DNA of 64,000 nucleotides from Salipiger pentaromativorans. GTDB lineage: Bacteria; Pseudomonadota; Alphaproteobacteria; Rhodobacterales; Rhodobacteraceae. The stretch is taken from assembly GCF_024721115.1 (NCBI RefSeq), contig NZ_JAMDHK010000001.1, positions 287,591 to 351,590 of the forward strand, in the 5' to 3' direction. Shown one piece after another: positions 17,114 through 26,252 of this stretch. The translations under genes were made by a program, and so were the position numbers. Positions within the stretch are counted from its first letter, which is position 1. Every line of letters starts with the position of its first letter. The notes under the pieces were generated by a model. It was not told the origin of the DNA, did no database searches, and was given only the letters and a program-made list of their open reading frames with translations.

Positions 17114-18069
17114 GCCTTGGCGCCCATGTGCGCACGCTGGGGCGCGGGCCGGGACGCTCGCGCTCGCTGACCCGCGACGAGGCGGCGGAGGCCATGGCGC
17201 TGATGCTCTCGGGCAAGGCCGATCCGCATGCGGTGGGCGCGCTGCTCATGCTTCTGCGCATGAAGGGCGAGACCGCCGAGGAGATCGCGGGCTTTGCGGG
17301 CGCAGCGCAGGCGAGCCTGCCCGCCCTGCCCCGACCGGCGCTCGACTGGCCGTCCTACGCGGCGGGCCGCACGCGCGGCCTGCCCTGGTTCCTGCTCTCG
17401 GCGCGGCTGGTGGCGATGGCGGGCCACAAGGTGCTGATGCACGGCTGGAACGGCGCCGACCGGGCGATCCGCGACGGGCTGCCGGTGGCGGGCATCCCGG
17501 TGGCCGACACGCCGGACGCGGCGGGGATGCTGCTCGACACCCATGGCATCGCCTATCTGCCGCTTGAAACGCTCTCGCCCGCGCTTTTCCGGCTGCTCGG
17601 CCTGCGCGACGTGCTGCATCTGCGCTCCTGCATCAACACGGTCTGCCGGATGCTCAATCCGGGCCGCGCGGCGGTCAGCGTGCAGGGCGTGTTCCATCCG
17701 CCCTACCGGCTGTTGCAGGCGGATGCCGGGCAGCTTCTGGGGCTCGAGGCGCTGAGCGTCATCAAGGGCGGCGGCGGCGAGTTCGAACGCCACCCGGCCA
17801 AGACCATCGCGGGGTTCGGCCTGCGCGGCGGCGACGCCTGGGAAGGCGGCTACCCGGCGCTGCTGCCGGAGGAAACCCGCCGTCTCGACGACGGGGCCGA
17901 GGATATGACGCTGCTTGCCGCGCTTTGGTCGGGCACGTTGCGCGATCCCTTCGCCGAGGCCGTGGTGCTGGGCACCGCCGCGCTGGCGCTCGACACGCTG
18001 GGCAGCGAGGCCCCCGAGGACGAGGCCCGCGCGCTCTGGGAGGTGCGGCGGGTCAGCGCGCCTGCGTGA
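17110..18069 (+). CDS. Glycosyltransferase family 3 / TrpD2 (YbiB)-like protein
   Basis: A 319-aa protein of the anthranilate phosphoribosyltransferase fold: N-terminal helical domain (about 20-75, with DEAAEAMALMLSGKADPHAVGALLMLLR patterning) and a C-terminal alpha/beta domain. Its TrpD-like loops are diverged (MHGWNG, IKGGGGEFE), matching TrpD2/YbiB, which in E. coli binds nucleic acids and does not make tryptophan. It overlaps the nasA stop by four bases, so it belongs to the nitrate operon. Its role there is unknown. Its 3' end overlaps the convergent racemase-like gene by 17 bp. Confidence 0.82.
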   Translation: MSLGAHVRTLGRGPGRSRSLTRDEAAEAMALMLSGKADPHAVGALLMLLRMKGETAEEIAGFAGAAQASLPALPRPALDWPSYAAGRTRGLPWFLLSARLVAMAGHKVLMHGWNGADRAIRDGLPVAGIPVADTPDAAGMLLDTHGIAYLPLETLSPALFRLLGLRDVLHLRSCINTVCRMLNPGRAAVSVQGVFHPPYRLLQADAGQLLGLEALSVIKGGGGEFERHPAKTIAGFGLRGGDAWEGGYPALLPEETRRLDDGAEDMTLLAALWSGTLRDPFAEAVVLGTAALALDTLGSEAPEDEARALWEVRRVSAPA

Positions 18070-18796
18070 AAAGCCGCCCCGGCGCGCGCCGGGGCGCGGA
18101 GAATCCCGCAAGCCGCAGCATGTGCCAGGCCAGCACCTGATTGCTGGAGAGCACCGGCAGGCCCAGCGCGGCCTCCAGCGCCGGGATCAGCGCCAGTGTG
18201 CGCAGGTTGGTGCAGGACAGAAACAGCCCGTCCAGCTCCGCGCCGCCCGCCACGCGGCGTGCCGCCGCGCGCAGGCTCTCCGGCCCGATCCGCGCCACCT
18301 GCGCCTCCTCCGGCACTTCGAAACTGGCGAATGCCGGTGTCTCGATCCCGGCCTCTGCCAGCACGGCCCGCAGCCGTTCCGAGACCGGCGCCACATAGGG
18401 CGAGATCAGCCCCAGCCGCCGCAGCCCCAGCGCCGCGCAGGCGGCGGTCAGCGCCGAGACCGGCTCGGTCACCGCGTCTGTCTGCACCGCGCCGCCGATC
18501 TGGCTTGCCACCTGCGCGGCGCCGATCTGCGCCGTGCCCGAGGTGCAGGCATAGCCCACCGCGCGGAACCGCGCCCAGGGCGGGAAAAGCGCCGCCGCCT
18601 GCGGCAGATGCCCCTCCATCTCCGCCAGCGTTTCGGGCGTGACCTCGGCGCCTGACGGCACCCGGCTGACCATCAGCCCGGCCCGCGCCGGGATCAGCCG
18701 CCGCATATCCGCCTCGACCGTCTCGTCCGATTGCAGCACGATCAGCCCGAGCGCCGCGCGCGGCGGCCCCAGCCGATAGGGCAAGGGCGCGCTCAT
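18053..18796 (-). CDS. Asp/Glu racemase superfamily (maleate isomerase/EutA-like) protein
   Basis: A 247-aa cytoplasmic enzyme of the Asp/Glu racemase-maleate isomerase-arylmalonate decarboxylase fold. Two active-site cysteines are visible, in YACTSGTA (N-terminal half) and LSCTNLRT (C-terminal half). Its start overlaps the stop of the M24 hydrolase (ATGA), so both act in one pathway. The pair resembles EutA and EutD/DoeA of ectoine breakdown, but the other eut/doe genes are absent here, so this assignment is only a possibility. A perfect GC palindrome (18078-18095) lies inside the 3' coding region. Confidence 0.72.
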   Translation of the reverse strand: MSAPLPYRLGPPRAALGLIVLQSDETVEADMRRLIPARAGLMVSRVPSGAEVTPETLAEMEGHLPQAAALFPPWARFRAVGYACTSGTAQIGAAQVASQIGGAVQTDAVTEPVSALTAACAALGLRRLGLISPYVAPVSERLRAVLAEAGIETPAFASFEVPEEAQVARIGPESLRAAARRVAGGAELDGLFLSCTNLRTLALIPALEAALGLPVLSSNQVLAWHMLRLAGFSAPRRAPGRLFTQAR

Positions 18797-19935
18797 GGCA
18801 GGATCTCCACAATCTCCGGCGGCGCGGCGGGCGACAGCCAGCGCGCGCCCGTCTCCTCGATCACGATGTTTTCCTCATGCACGAGGATGCGCCCTTGCCC
18901 CATGTCGATCAGCGGTTCCAGCGTCAGCACCATGCCCGCCACCAGCACCGTCTCGTCGGCGGGGATCAGCGAGGGCGGTTCGGTGAGCTGCATGCCCAGC
19001 CCGTGGCCAAGCCGCCCGCTTTCGGCCCCGCCGCCGGTGACCGCCGCCATGGCGTCGTAAAGATCGCAGACCCGCGCGCCGGGCCGGGCGGCGGCAAAGC
19101 CCGCCTGCGTGGCGGCGATCAGCGCGGCATGGGCCTCGCGCAGCGCGGGCGCGGCGGGGCCGATGGAGACATTCCGGTCGAAATCGCAGAAATACCCGTC
19201 CCGCACGAGCCCGGTGTCGAGCATCAGCACATCGCCTTCGGTCAGCGGCGCCTCGGTGGCGGGCGAGATCACATCGGCATAGCCCCCCTGCGCGGCGGCC
19301 CCCGCAAGATAGGGCACCCAGTCGGCGCCCTCTTCCAGACAGAGCATCTGGAAGCGGCGGAACACGCCGCTGAGCGGCACCCCCGCGCGGGCGATCTCGG
19401 GCACGCGGGCAAAGGCCCGGCCCGCAATCGCGCAGGCGCGGGAAATGCAGGCGATCTCGGCCGGGGATTTCACCATGCGCAGCCGCCGCAGGATGTCCGC
19501 ATCATCGCCGAACTGCCGGTCCGGCAGCGCGGCCCGCAGCGCCTCCCAGGAGGCGAGTGGCATGCGCAGATGGGTCTCGCCGCCGCTGGGCAGGCCGATG
19601 GCGCCGCCCGGCGGGACCAGCGCGGCCAGCGTGTCGGCCAGCAGCGACACCCCGTCGTCGCGGTAGTCGGGCGAGGACCAGCAGCGGATGTCCGACAGCC
19701 AGCCCTGTGCCATAAGCGGCTGGCCGATGGCGGGGATCACCGCAACCGGATCGCCCCGCACCGGCACCACGAGAAACCAGGGCCGCGTGGGGCTTTCCCA
19801 GAACCGGGTCAGGAAACCGGTGAAATAGCGGATCTCGGGCTCGGTGGTGAGCAGCAGCGCGTCGCGCCCGGCCCGCGCCATCTGCGCCTGCGCCGCAGAA
19901 AGCCGTGCGCGGAACTCGGACTCGGGAAACCTCAT
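18793..19935 (-). CDS. M24-family metallopeptidase/hydrolase (Xaa-Pro dipeptidase or DoeA-like)
   Basis: Pita-bread metallohydrolase of 380 aa. The N-terminal creatinase-like domain spans about 1-140 and the catalytic domain about 150-375. Metal ligands can be seen: Asp in MLDTGL, Asp in CDFDRN, His in LGHGLG, Glu in TLEPL and Glu in HEENIVI. It could be an aminopeptidase P-like enzyme or an ectoine-type hydrolase (EutD/DoeA). The ATG at 19935 begins at MRFPESEF; an in-frame ATG at 19977 adds 14 residues, and neither has a strong ribosome site. It is translationally coupled to the racemase-like gene. Confidence 0.75.
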   Translation of the reverse strand: MRFPESEFRARLSAAQAQMARAGRDALLLTTEPEIRYFTGFLTRFWESPTRPWFLVVPVRGDPVAVIPAIGQPLMAQGWLSDIRCWSSPDYRDDGVSLLADTLAALVPPGGAIGLPSGGETHLRMPLASWEALRAALPDRQFGDDADILRRLRMVKSPAEIACISRACAIAGRAFARVPEIARAGVPLSGVFRRFQMLCLEEGADWVPYLAGAAAQGGYADVISPATEAPLTEGDVLMLDTGLVRDGYFCDFDRNVSIGPAAPALREAHAALIAATQAGFAAARPGARVCDLYDAMAAVTGGGAESGRLGHGLGMQLTEPPSLIPADETVLVAGMVLTLEPLIDMGQGRILVHEENIVIEETGARWLSPAAPPEIVEILP

Positions 19936-20187
19936 GGTCGGTGGCAAGGCAGACGTGTCATCCCGGCAGAGAGCCATCCGGGCCGCCGCACGTCAATCGT
20001 GCCGCCGCCCGGCCCCGGCCTTTGTCCGCGCGCCGCCCAAGATCTCATCGCAAAAACCACACTCCCGCCCCCCGGTACGGCGGCGGGTGTTCAAGCCCGG
20101 CCAAAGCGGGTATTCTGCGCATAAACAAAGAATTAATCTCCCTGCCCATACTTGCACGGGGGGACGGCAGACAGAGCAGGCGCAGAG

Positions 20188-21429
20188 ATGGCAACGATTT
20201 CAGGGTCCAGCGGCAACGACAGCCTTACCGGCACCGCGGGCGACGACACGATCACCGGCGATGCCGGCAACGATACGATCATTGCGGGCGACGGCGCCGA
20301 CTCCATCGACGGCGGCACGGGCGACGACAGTATCGAGACCGGCGACGGCGCGAATACGGTCGATGGCGGCGACGGGGCCGACTATATTTTCGCGGGCGCC
20401 GACAACGACTCCCTCTCGGGCGGCGAAGGCGCCGACAGCATTCACGGCAACGGCGGCGACGATACCGTCGATGGCGGCGGCGGCAACGACACGATCTATG
20501 GCGACGACGGCAACGACGTGATGCGCGACGGCGCGGGCGACGATCTGGTCTATGCCGGGGCCGGCGACGACCGGATCGAGATAGGCTCTGGCAATGACAC
20601 CGTTTATGGCCATGCCGGCGCCGATGTCTTTGTGATCTCCGCCGACAGCGGCACCAATTCCATCGAGGATTTCACCCCCGGCGACGGCGATCTTCTGGCC
20701 ATCAACTACCCCGGCATCACCACCTATGACGAACTGGCGCCCTATCTCAGCGACGACGGCAACTGGGGCACGCTGATTTCGCTGCCCGACGGCTCGGTGA
20801 CCCAGGTCAAATGGCTGAACTACGGCTCGCTCTCGGCGTCCTATTTCAGCTTCGAAAGCGGCGCGGTCTGCCTGCTGCACGGCACCCGGATCGAAACCGC
20901 CGAAGGCCCCCGCCGGGTGGAATCGCTGCGTCCGGGCGATCTGCTTCTGACCCGCGATCACGGGCTGCAACCGCTGCGCTTCGTCAGCTCCACCACCTAT
21001 CGCTTCGGCGACGGGCCGCACCGGATGAAGCCGATCCGGATGCGCAAGCACGCGCTTGGCCAAGGGTATCCGGAGCGCGAGCTGCGGGTCTCGCCGCAGC
21101 ACCGCATCGCGATCCCGCAGGAAGATCCCTGTCTGCTCGTTCCCGCCCGCAAGCTGCGTGACCTGCCCGGCGTGACCGACCGGCCCGGCTGCCGGCTGGC
21201 GCAATATTACCACCTGCTGCTCGACCGCCACGAGCTGATCGAGGCGAACGGCACCTGGGTCGAGACACTTCTGGTGACCGACTACACCATCGCGCTCGCC
21301 CGCATCCCCGAGGCGCTTCAAGGGCTGGCGCAAGATCCGGTGCGCCCGCTGGCAAGCGGCAACAACGCCCTGGCCGCGGTGGCCGAGATCTATGCCGAGG
21401 CGCTCGGGCTGGCGCGCAACGTCGCCTAG
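20188..21429 (+). CDS. RTX-repeat protein with C-terminal Hint domain
   Basis: Probable type I-secreted protein, 413 aa. Residues about 8-165 hold some 15 glycine/aspartate-rich calcium-binding nonapeptides (GGxGxDxxx; for example GDAGNDTI, GGTGDDSI). A spacer follows, then a Hint domain starting at the catalytic-type cysteine in AVCLLHGTRIET and containing the SPQHRI block. This matches the Hint_2 family seen often in Rhodobacteraceae. There is no N-terminal signal, as expected for type I export. The ATG at 20188 is preferred over an upstream start at 20152. No secretion genes are adjacent. It is a single-gene unit with an AT-rich promoter region just upstream (20100-20150). Confidence 0.85.
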   Translation: MATISGSSGNDSLTGTAGDDTITGDAGNDTIIAGDGADSIDGGTGDDSIETGDGANTVDGGDGADYIFAGADNDSLSGGEGADSIHGNGGDDTVDGGGGNDTIYGDDGNDVMRDGAGDDLVYAGAGDDRIEIGSGNDTVYGHAGADVFVISADSGTNSIEDFTPGDGDLLAINYPGITTYDELAPYLSDDGNWGTLISLPDGSVTQVKWLNYGSLSASYFSFESGAVCLLHGTRIETAEGPRRVESLRPGDLLLTRDHGLQPLRFVSSTTYRFGDGPHRMKPIRMRKHALGQGYPERELRVSPQHRIAIPQEDPCLLVPARKLRDLPGVTDRPGCRLAQYYHLLLDRHELIEANGTWVETLLVTDYTIALARIPEALQGLAQDPVRPLASGNNALAAVAEIYAEALGLARNVA

Positions 21430-21483
21430 CCCGTAACGCCGCCACCGGGAGCCTTCAAACCCGGTGGCATCCCGAGCCCCGCG

Positions 21484-23889
21484 TCAGTGCGGCTCTCCCG
21501 CCAGCGGCGTCACGTCGATGCCGCGCGTGAACACCAGCCCCATGGAATCGCGCAGAACCAGCGGCCCGCCGAGATACTCCGGCCCGATCCCAGGGCTGCG
21601 GATCGTCAGGTGCCAGTCGTTGCGGCTCACGCTGTCGGGCAGCAGATCGAGCGGGTTGATCTCCTCGGTCTCGCCCCCTTCCATGTGGCAGACGACAAAC
21701 ACCTCTCCCCCCTCCGGCGCGTTGCGCAGCGCGGCAAAGACCGTGCGCCCGTCGATCGGTTCGAGATAGCGGAAATGGTCGTCGTCGCGGAAATTCTGCC
21801 GCAGCCACGGGTTGTTCAGCCGGAACATGCGCAGCCGCCGCATGGCGTTGGTCTGCACCGGATCCAGTTTCGAGACCGAATGCGAAACGTTGCAATATTC
21901 ATGCATGTCGTCCATCCAGGCGCGCGCAATATCCTTGAGCCCGCCGACCGTGATCGGCCGCGGCCCCGCCAGCGGCGGCTCCACCGCGTTCAGCAGCGTG
22001 GCGATGGTGTTGAGATCGTAATCGGTCACCTCGACCAGCGCGGGCAGGAATTCCAGGAACCGCGCCAGATCCTCGCGCGTCTCGAACCCCAGCTCCTTGA
22101 GCCAGCGGAACGAGCCCGGCACCGAATAGGCATATTCGTCCACCTGCCATTTCAGTGAGATCGCCTCTTCCGCCACGACCTTGACGCCGTATTTGTCGTC
22201 CTGGTTGCGGATAAAGCCCCAGCTCGCCCGGGCGGTGGCGTTGAGGAAATCCATCGGCACGCCGGGCAGCACCGCATAGGTCAGGATCGACACGGCGGGG
22301 TTGTCATAGGCCTTGTCGAGAATCTCCATCTTGGTGTCGCCAAGCCGGGTATTGATGTTGAGCTTGGGGTTCACCTGGGTGCCCCGGCGCAGGGTATCGT
22401 GGTTGGCGGTGCCCGAAATCCAGTTGGAGCCGCGTTTCAGGATCTCTTGCAGACGCCAGTATTTCGACAGCCAGAAGGTATAGATGAAGGGCGTGTTGTG
22501 GGCGAAGGTCAGCGGCCCCCACTGGAACACGTCCGGATCGGTCTCTTTCTGGTTCTCGATGACGGCGCGGTAGTCGGAGGAAAGTTCCCAATCCTCCTGC
22601 GGCCAGGGGCGGCCGTCCTCGAAGACGAACCAGGGGCGGTAGTCGACCCCCGCGACACTCTGCACGATGTCCGACATCTCTTGCAGATACTCGTCATCGT
22701 GGCGCATCTCCTGCGTGGAGGCATCCCACCATTTGAAATCCTGCGCGCCATCGACCCGCACCCCGTCGGCGCCGAAATCCACCTTGCGGCGCTGCATTTC
22801 CAGCAGGATCGCGCGCACGAAGGGATTCCGGTAATCGAGGTTCTGGCCATACATGTTCGGCCCGGCAAAGAAATGGCTGTTGAGCGCGCCCAGCCCCTGA
22901 TTGTCGGCATGGCCGAACACCACGTCGAGCACCAGCATCTTGGGCCAGCGCGGGAAATTGTGCAGTACGGCGGCAAGGTCCACCAGCTCGTCGGGGCGCG
23001 CGGTCTCCAGCAGCACCGGGTTCACCGTCGCCATGCCCGAGATCACGATGTCATAGCCCCAATTCGTCGTGTCCGGGCGCATCAGATGCGCGGTGACGCG
23101 CGCCTCGTCCGTCTCGGTGTCGGTCCAGAACGCCGGTCCGGCCTCGTAGACGGTGGTGGGTTCCACCGGCAGAAGCTGCACCGCGTCATACCCTGCGAAC
23201 AGCTCCTCGTCGGGCTCCAGCGTCAGCCCGTTCGCCACGCGGGCGGCAAGGCGCTCGAACTGGCGGGTGAGGCTCGCCAGCGTGCCGCCGGGGGTGGCGG
23301 TGGGCACATGTACTTGCAGGATCGAGGTGGGCGGCGCGAATTTATAGGGGCCGTCCTGCCGGACCTGCTCGAAATAGCCCTTGTCCTGACGGCGCGCCTG
23401 CATGGCCGGCACATCATAGATCTCTGCCGGGGCGAAGGCGCCATAGGGCAAGGAGGCGGCGAGCGGATCGAAGATGCGGTGCAGCGCCCCCTCCTGATCG
23501 CGCCAGACCAGCGCATAGAAATCGCCCACCTGATCGCGCGAGCCGGCGCGCAGCCCGCTGGCAGCGGCAAAGGTAAAGGCCTCGCAGCGGGCGACCGGCA
23601 GCAGCACCCGGTCAAAGGCCACATCCGCCTGGCTTGTGGTCAGGTCGATTTCCTCCTGCGGGCGGAGGATCTCCAGAAACACGTCGCTGTCGGCGATACG
23701 CCAGTCGAGCAGCTCGGGCGTCCAGAAGCCGAACTCGACCAGATCGCCCTCGACCAGCGCCCCCAGCCGCCGGGCGACCTGTTTGCCCGCGTCGAACCGG
23801 TCCGGCGCGGTGTTGAGCACCTCCTGGCACCAGGCGGCGCGCGCTTCGGCGGCATCGGTCTCGCTTGCGATGGCGGGCATGTCTTTCAT
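21484..23889 (-). CDS. GH13 glycoside hydrolase, likely glucosylglycerol hydrolase-type
   Basis: A cytoplasmic 801-aa alpha-amylase-superfamily enzyme. The four GH13 blocks are present: DVVFGHADN (region I), GVRVDGAQDF with the nucleophile Asp (II), FVFEDGRPW with the acid/base Glu (III) and TANHDTLRRG with the transition-state His-Asp (IV). There is no signal peptide. The overall arrangement resembles glucosylglycerol hydrolases, which break down the osmolyte glucosylglycerol, but this is from memory of the family and other alpha-glucoside substrates are possible. The ATG at 23889 has an AGGA site; in-frame ATGs upstream (to 24072) look unlikely. Confidence 0.7.
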   Translation of the reverse strand: MKDMPAIASETDAAEARAAWCQEVLNTAPDRFDAGKQVARRLGALVEGDLVEFGFWTPELLDWRIADSDVFLEILRPQEEIDLTTSQADVAFDRVLLPVARCEAFTFAAASGLRAGSRDQVGDFYALVWRDQEGALHRIFDPLAASLPYGAFAPAEIYDVPAMQARRQDKGYFEQVRQDGPYKFAPPTSILQVHVPTATPGGTLASLTRQFERLAARVANGLTLEPDEELFAGYDAVQLLPVEPTTVYEAGPAFWTDTETDEARVTAHLMRPDTTNWGYDIVISGMATVNPVLLETARPDELVDLAAVLHNFPRWPKMLVLDVVFGHADNQGLGALNSHFFAGPNMYGQNLDYRNPFVRAILLEMQRRKVDFGADGVRVDGAQDFKWWDASTQEMRHDDEYLQEMSDIVQSVAGVDYRPWFVFEDGRPWPQEDWELSSDYRAVIENQKETDPDVFQWGPLTFAHNTPFIYTFWLSKYWRLQEILKRGSNWISGTANHDTLRRGTQVNPKLNINTRLGDTKMEILDKAYDNPAVSILTYAVLPGVPMDFLNATARASWGFIRNQDDKYGVKVVAEEAISLKWQVDEYAYSVPGSFRWLKELGFETREDLARFLEFLPALVEVTDYDLNTIATLLNAVEPPLAGPRPITVGGLKDIARAWMDDMHEYCNVSHSVSKLDPVQTNAMRRLRMFRLNNPWLRQNFRDDDHFRYLEPIDGRTVFAALRNAPEGGEVFVVCHMEGGETEEINPLDLLPDSVSRNDWHLTIRSPGIGPEYLGGPLVLRDSMGLVFTRGIDVTPLAGEPH

Positions 23890-24200
23890 GTCGTCTCTCG
23901 TCCTGTCGTTGCGCATATGCCGTGGCAGGCCGCGGGAAAGGCTCTCCCCGCGCCGCGCGATGGCTGTCGATCTGAACGGAAGAGCGGCGCTGCGCCGGAT
24001 GCCCGCGCATTGCGCCCGTCTGGCGCGGCGGGACCCCTTCCAGGGCGGACCGGCAGGCAGCGGCCCGCACACGTCCTCGGATCAACCTAACGCGGTGTCG
24101 CGGGTCTTCAACGCAAAATGCCCCGTTCCGGCGGAAACGGGGCAGATGAGCGATGCGCTGCCCGTCTGCGGGGCAGCGCGATCTCAAGGGGAGCCGGCGG
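23890..24200. other. Gene-free stretch with two GC hairpins
   Basis: No gene was recognised. Two inverted repeats lie towards the right: 24119-24144 (TGCCCCGTT pairing with AACGGGGCA) and 24155-24179 (GCGCTGCCC pairing with GGGCAGCGC). They lie just past the end of the leftward isomerase gene and may end its transcript, though there is no T-run. The left part should hold the promoter of the GH13 gene. Confidence 0.6.
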
Positions 24201-24800
24201 TCAGGCGGCGGCTTTCATCAGCTTGTCGCGGATGAATTCGATCCGGTCCTGTCCCCAGAACCGTTCGCCATCGACCACATAGGTGGGCGAACCGAACACC
24301 TGCGCGTCGATGGCGGCTTGTGTCACCGCATCGGCCTCGTCGCGCAGATCCTCGCTTTCGGCCACATGCAGCAGCTCGAAGGCGGGCATGTCGATCTGGC
24401 GCAGCGCCTCACCCAGATCGCCGGGATCGGCGATGTTGCGGCCCTCGGCCCAGACCCCGCGCAGGCAGGCCAGGCTGATCGCGTCCTGATCGAGCCCCAG
24501 CCGCCCCGCCGCCAGGATCACCCGGCAGGCGAGCCGCGGACAGGTCGGGTGATGCGCCGGAACGGCGGCCATGCGCAGCCCGCGCAGCCGCGCCCAGCGC
24601 GCCTGATCCTCGATCCGGTAGCTGCGCCGGGCCTCGGACTGGGCAAAGGGCGGCGTGGTGTCGGACGCCTCGAAGACCCGGCCGATCTCGACCGGCAGAA
24701 AGCGCACCCGCGCGCCCGTCTCGCGCGCCAGCGCCATCAGCGCCTGATGGCCCAGATAGGCATATCCCGAAATCGGTGCAAAATAATAGTCGATGACCAT
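24201..24800 (-). CDS. 2-hydroxychromene-2-carboxylate isomerase-like (DsbA/GST-kappa fold)
   Basis: A 199-aa thioredoxin-fold protein of the HCCA isomerase/DsbA-like group. The N-terminus has IDYYFAPISGYAYLG (a Ser replaces the DsbA CxxC) and the C-terminal part has FGSPTYVVDGERFWGQDR, the cis-proline region and substrate pocket pattern of NahD-type enzymes. These are glutathione-dependent isomerases of aromatic degradation, but many family members have unknown substrates. The ATG at 24800 fits the fold start; the open frame continues upstream to 24848 without conserved sequence. Confidence 0.82.
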   Translation of the reverse strand: MVIDYYFAPISGYAYLGHQALMALARETGARVRFLPVEIGRVFEASDTTPPFAQSEARRSYRIEDQARWARLRGLRMAAVPAHHPTCPRLACRVILAAGRLGLDQDAISLACLRGVWAEGRNIADPGDLGEALRQIDMPAFELLHVAESEDLRDEADAVTQAAIDAQVFGSPTYVVDGERFWGQDRIEFIRDKLMKAAA

Positions 24801-25034
24801 GCTCACGGCACTCCCCCAAACGTCAGATGTGCAACTCGCGGTCCTCATCGGCGGCCCCGGCTCAGTAAAGGAGCCCCAACCGGATCGTCGTTACATCGGC
24901 GCGCAGCCCCGGCGCGATGTCAAGAATTGGGCAAGCCATCCGGGCGCCAGAGGCCCGGCACCCCGGGGCGGCGGAAAATCCGCCGCATTAAGCGCCGTTA
25001 AGCGTGTTTTGCAGGCACAAGTGAATCGCCCACC

Positions 25035-26018
25035 CTATTCCGCCCGCCGGAACGCGCCCGGGCTCTGCCCCGTCCATTTGCGGAAGGCCCGGTAAAAGGC
25101 CCCCGCCTCGCTATAGCCCAGCGCATCGGCGATCTCGGCCACGCTCAGCCGCGTCTCGCGCAGCAGGCGTTGCGCCTCGACGGACTGAAGTTCGCCCTTG
25201 AGCGCGGCAAAGCTCTGCCCCTCGGTCCGGAGCTGCCGGCGCAGCGTCGCTTCCGACAGGCGCATCTCGGCGGCCAGCGCGGCAAAACCCGGCCAGCCCT
25301 GCGGCGGGGTCGTCTTGAGCCGTCCCCGGATGCGTGCCGCCACCCCCTGATCGTGCTGATAGCGAAGCAGGATATTCGCCGGCGCCTCGCGCAGAAACTG
25401 CGCCAGCGCCTGTTCCGAGCGCACCGGCGGCAGGCGCAGATAGCGCGCGTCGAACCGCAGGCTCGTCTGCGCCTGACCGAAATGCACCGGTGCCCCGAAG
25501 AACTGGCGGTAATCCTGCCGGTGCGGCGGCGCGGCGCAGACAAAATCCAGATGGCGCAGCGGAATCCGCCGCCCGATCAGCCAGCAGGCCAGCCCCATCA
25601 GGATCAGCCAATAGGTGCGGTAGGCAAAGGCCGGCCGGGGCGGACCGCCATCGTCGAGCGTGATGACCGCCACCCCCTCGCGCACCCGCAGCGTGCCGCG
25701 CGGCCGGTCGAGCACCACATCCAGAAAGCGCAGCGCCCGGCGCAATGCCTGATCCAGCGTGCGCGCATGCAGCACCGCGTGGCAGAGCAGCGCAAAGCTG
25801 CCCGGCCGCATCGGGCGCGCCGCCAGTCCAAAGAACTCGTCCTGCATCGCCTGCGCGATAAGCCACCAGAGCCGTCCGTAACAGTCGGTCGAGACCGGGC
25901 CCGTCACCGGGTCCGGCAATCCGGCCTGCCGCAGCAGCGGCGCCGCGTCGATCCCCTGCCCGCGCAGGCAGGCCAGCGCGTCCTCGACAAATCCCGGGCT
26001 GATGCTGCGGCGGTCCAT
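25035..26018 (-). CDS. AraC-family transcriptional regulator
   Basis: A 327-aa regulator with an N-terminal arabinose-binding-like domain (PF12625 type, about 10-200) and a C-terminal double helix-turn-helix (about 235-325; [27 protein letters not shown] split over the second helix pair). It is divergent from the fatty acid oxidation operon at 26253-29370 and probably controls it. Start choice is uncertain: the ATG at 26018 has GGGAGG only 1-2 nt upstream, whereas an in-frame ATG at 26081 would add 21 residues. Confidence 0.88.
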   Translation of the reverse strand: MDRRSISPGFVEDALACLRGQGIDAAPLLRQAGLPDPVTGPVSTDCYGRLWWLIAQAMQDEFFGLAARPMRPGSFALLCHAVLHARTLDQALRRALRFLDVVLDRPRGTLRVREGVAVITLDDGGPPRPAFAYRTYWLILMGLACWLIGRRIPLRHLDFVCAAPPHRQDYRQFFGAPVHFGQAQTSLRFDARYLRLPPVRSEQALAQFLREAPANILLRYQHDQGVAARIRGRLKTTPPQGWPGFAALAAEMRLSEATLRRQLRTEGQSFAALKGELQSVEAQRLLRETRLSVAEIADALGYSEAGAFYRAFRKWTGQSPGAFRRAE

Positions 26019-26252
26019 ACCTCCCGTATCATGGCATTTCCGATCACGATTCAAGAGCTGAGATGTCATTGCCTGCCACATCCTTTGCGCTACTCTGCGC
26101 CCCGAGAGGGAGGAGACCGCAGACCCGCCGCGCCACGCGGCGGAGGATGCCCGCCCTTGCCCACAGGATTTAGAAAGGCCCGGCCGCCCCCGTCAGACCC
26201 GGGGCCGGCAGGAGGGCCGCCAGACCGAAGCCGATACCGGAAAGGACCGTCC

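Noticed and set aside
26019-26252. Additional small gene between the AraC regulator and the SDR gene
   Set aside because: Open frames there lack ribosome sites and conserved features; the stretch is better read as the divergent promoter region.
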